Below are positions 15,601-15,707 of a stretch of 15,707 nt of DNA, one piece after another. Source of the DNA: Candidatus Eiseniibacteriota bacterium. Its GTDB lineage: Bacteria; Eisenbacteria; RBG-16-71-46. Below the pieces are notes generated by a model. That model saw only the letters and a list, made by a program, of their open reading frames with translations. It was not told the origin of the DNA and did not search any database. How positions within the stretch are numbered: the first letter of the stretch is position 1; each line of letters opens with the position of its first letter. Position numbers and translations under genes: made by a program. Where the stretch lies: NCBI GenBank assembly GCA_023249815.1, contig JAHFBX010000027.1, positions 1-15,707 of the forward strand, read 5' to 3'.

Positions 15601-15707
15601 GCTGGGGCCTGGTGTCCTACGTCCTGAGACGTGAGGGTGGTCGGCTGCTGCTCTCGCTCGATCCGAGTGGGCTTCGCACGCCCCCGGGCGGGATCGAGTT
15701 CGCGCCG
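12618..15707 (+). CDS. Large probable lipoprotein: CBM-like + discoidin (F5/8C) + (alpha/alpha)6 glycosidase-like domain (3' end open)
   Basis: The frame is open for 1030 codons from GTG 12618 (GTGA overlap) to the window end. The N-terminus has an Arg-rich start, a hydrophobic core and Cys32 (TSAC), so lipoprotein export is likely. Residues ~41-197 form a jelly-roll-like carbohydrate-binding domain (VLDDFE start, WFDELTL end; CBM11-like in style). Residues ~204-329 are a discoidin domain (TASASSQARGHDAALAVD, TDWES, LELGTLREFGGVVLDW, YVLEAD, LRVRPL). Residues ~330-630 are beta-rich. The helical part has WIRDG (646-650, Asp649), PEHDSHGEF (Glu697, Asp699, Glu703), YWDDLF (Asp778, Asp779), CSDLGDFD (835-842), WAEVVDHE (927-934) and GDMPHTW (942-948), a layout like GH15/GH63/GH65-type toroids. 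The last ~40 residues look like a closing beta domain, so little is missing. Catalytic residues and substrate are not established. A beta-glucan-active role is inferred from position. Confidence 0.8.
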   Translation, partial: MIAPRPRRSRERRWTEFAAVVIAAMALATSACGVHAETLPPPRVLDDFESSAAWTALPASGVEMKLTAEPGPHGNALRVDFQFTKGGGYAVLHRNLALDLPVNYRFEFRLRGATAPQNLEFKLLDESGENVWWCNQVNHEYPREWTTERIRKRQISYAWGPLGGGELRHAAAIEFAITAGSGGRGTVWFDELTLVTLPVPGTPPAVTASASSQARGHDAALAVDTSATTDWESAPGDTEPALTLELGTLREFGGVVLDWVVGRHPRDYVLEADEGMGTWRELRRVRSSDGGRDWLELPESEARRLRVRPLQRLARTIALANVEIEPLEWGATAEHFLSAVARNCPRGHYPRGFLGEQSYWTVIGVDGADEEGLLDEDARLETGRAQFSLEPFVVTEQGVRNWSHGNAVALPEPQALPIPSVKRTFEYVELRVTAFARGPRESSELVARYRVRNLAPESRRITLAVAIRPFQVNPPSQFLNVAGGPARVSSLARSGARVRVNDGRELVFAPPPDRFGAMTFDEGDFVAHLEAGTVPRRDSLRDPVARASGVLWWVMDLGPGEVNEVVAVVPLRAGGASRHAFLSADAAGWQSAAERDWNSRLGTFGLKAGGSGGEIAATLRAQLGYVLVNRDGAGIQPGSRSYERSWIRDGSLTSSALLRSGMREPVRNYLEWYAKFQYADGKVPCCVDRRGSDPVPEHDSHGEFIFLAAEYLRLTGDTATVRPLWPHVRAATAYLDTLRAQRRTAEWRTRANAPYFGLLPPSISHEGYSAKPMHSYWDDLFALRGYKDAAWLAGTLGERADASWIRASRDQFARDFAAAARAAMLSHRIDYVPGCSDLGDFDATSTTIALSPVQVGPVLPAAALERTFERYWEFFKRRRDGLENWDAYTPYELRNVGAFVRLGWRERANELLDWFMQDRRPAGWRQWAEVVDHEPRHARFLGDMPHTWVGTDFVRSVQEMLAYERERDSSLVIGAGIPEDWLEEGGVRLDSLQTRWGLVSYVLRREGGRLLLSLDPSGLRTPPGGIEFAP
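12636..12655. repeat. Perfect 20-bp palindrome just after the start codon of the final gene
   Basis: Ten bases on each side of the centre between 12645 and 12646 are complementary (half-site CGCCGCTCGC). It encodes part of the Arg-rich signal-peptide start. In mRNA it would fold into a stem near the start codon; in DNA it could be a regulator site. Its function is unknown, and Arg codons (CGC/CGG) in GC-rich DNA favour such palindromes. Confidence 0.5.

Larger units (their letters stand above)
1..15707 (+). other. Single long putative operon (10 genes, both ends open)
   Basis: All ten genes point the same way. The junctions are: 1-base TGATG overlap (557), 8-base gap (1610-1617), 10-base gap (3199-3208), 6-base gap (7070-7075), then five consecutive 4-base overlaps (GTGA at 8176, GTGA at 9627, ATGA at 10907, ATGA at 11800, GTGA at 12618). 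There is no room for a promoter or factor-independent terminator between any two genes, so one transcript with translational coupling is the simplest reading. The operon starts before base 1 and continues past base 15707. Internal promoters inside coding sequence cannot be excluded by eye. Confidence 0.75.

Noticed and set aside
1..15707. CRISPR arrays, tRNA or rRNA genes, insertion sequences, riboswitches
   Set aside because: No regularly spaced direct repeats, no tRNA- or rRNA-like stretches, no transposase-like proteins or terminal inverted repeats with target duplications were seen; there is no long intergenic space for a leader element.

Overview
The window is a very GC-rich (about 70% by eye) bacterial segment with ten genes, all on the + strand. 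They are packed so tightly that no gap between genes exceeds 10 bases, and six of the nine junctions overlap by 1 or 4 bases. Four of the starts are GTG. High GC, a PorV-like outer-membrane protein and C-terminal FlgD/type IX-like sorting domains suggest an FCB-group or neighbouring lineage (for example Gemmatimonadota, Candidatus Eisenbacteria or a related uncultured phylum). That placement is inferred from family content only.

Layout. (1) Bases 1-1609: the 3' end of a secreted protein with a FlgD-like C-terminal domain, then a PorV/PorQ-like outer-membrane beta-barrel. (2) Bases 1618-7069: a secreted glucoamylase-like (GH144, endo-beta-1,2-glucanase type) protein with a C-terminal sorting-like domain, then a 1286-residue cytosolic GH94 protein that resembles the C-terminal half of cyclic beta-1,2-glucan synthase and 1,2-beta-oligoglucan phosphorylase. 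(3) Bases 7076-9630: a LacI-family regulator and a second GH144-like enzyme, probably a lipoprotein. (4) Bases 9627-12621: a CUT1-type ABC sugar importer (binding protein and two permeases, no ATPase). (5) Bases 12618-15707, running off the window: a large predicted lipoprotein with a carbohydrate-binding-like domain, a discoidin (F5/8C) domain and an (alpha/alpha)6-type glycosidase-like catalytic region of no family I can name.

How it could work together (inference). An outer-membrane/secretion module and two exported GH144-type enzymes cut a beta-1,2-glucan, possibly a cyclic or linear periplasmic-type glucan from other bacteria. The ABC importer takes up sophoro-oligosaccharides, the cytosolic GH94 enzyme phosphorolyses them to glucose 1-phosphate, and the LacI protein senses the sugar. 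The Listeria innocua beta-1,2-glucan operon has a comparable logic (GH94 phosphorylase plus sophoro-oligosaccharide binding protein). The last gene is the least explained part and the best candidate for an undescribed activity. No tRNA, rRNA, CRISPR array, insertion sequence, clear terminator or clear promoter was seen. The operon promoter presumably lies upstream of the window.
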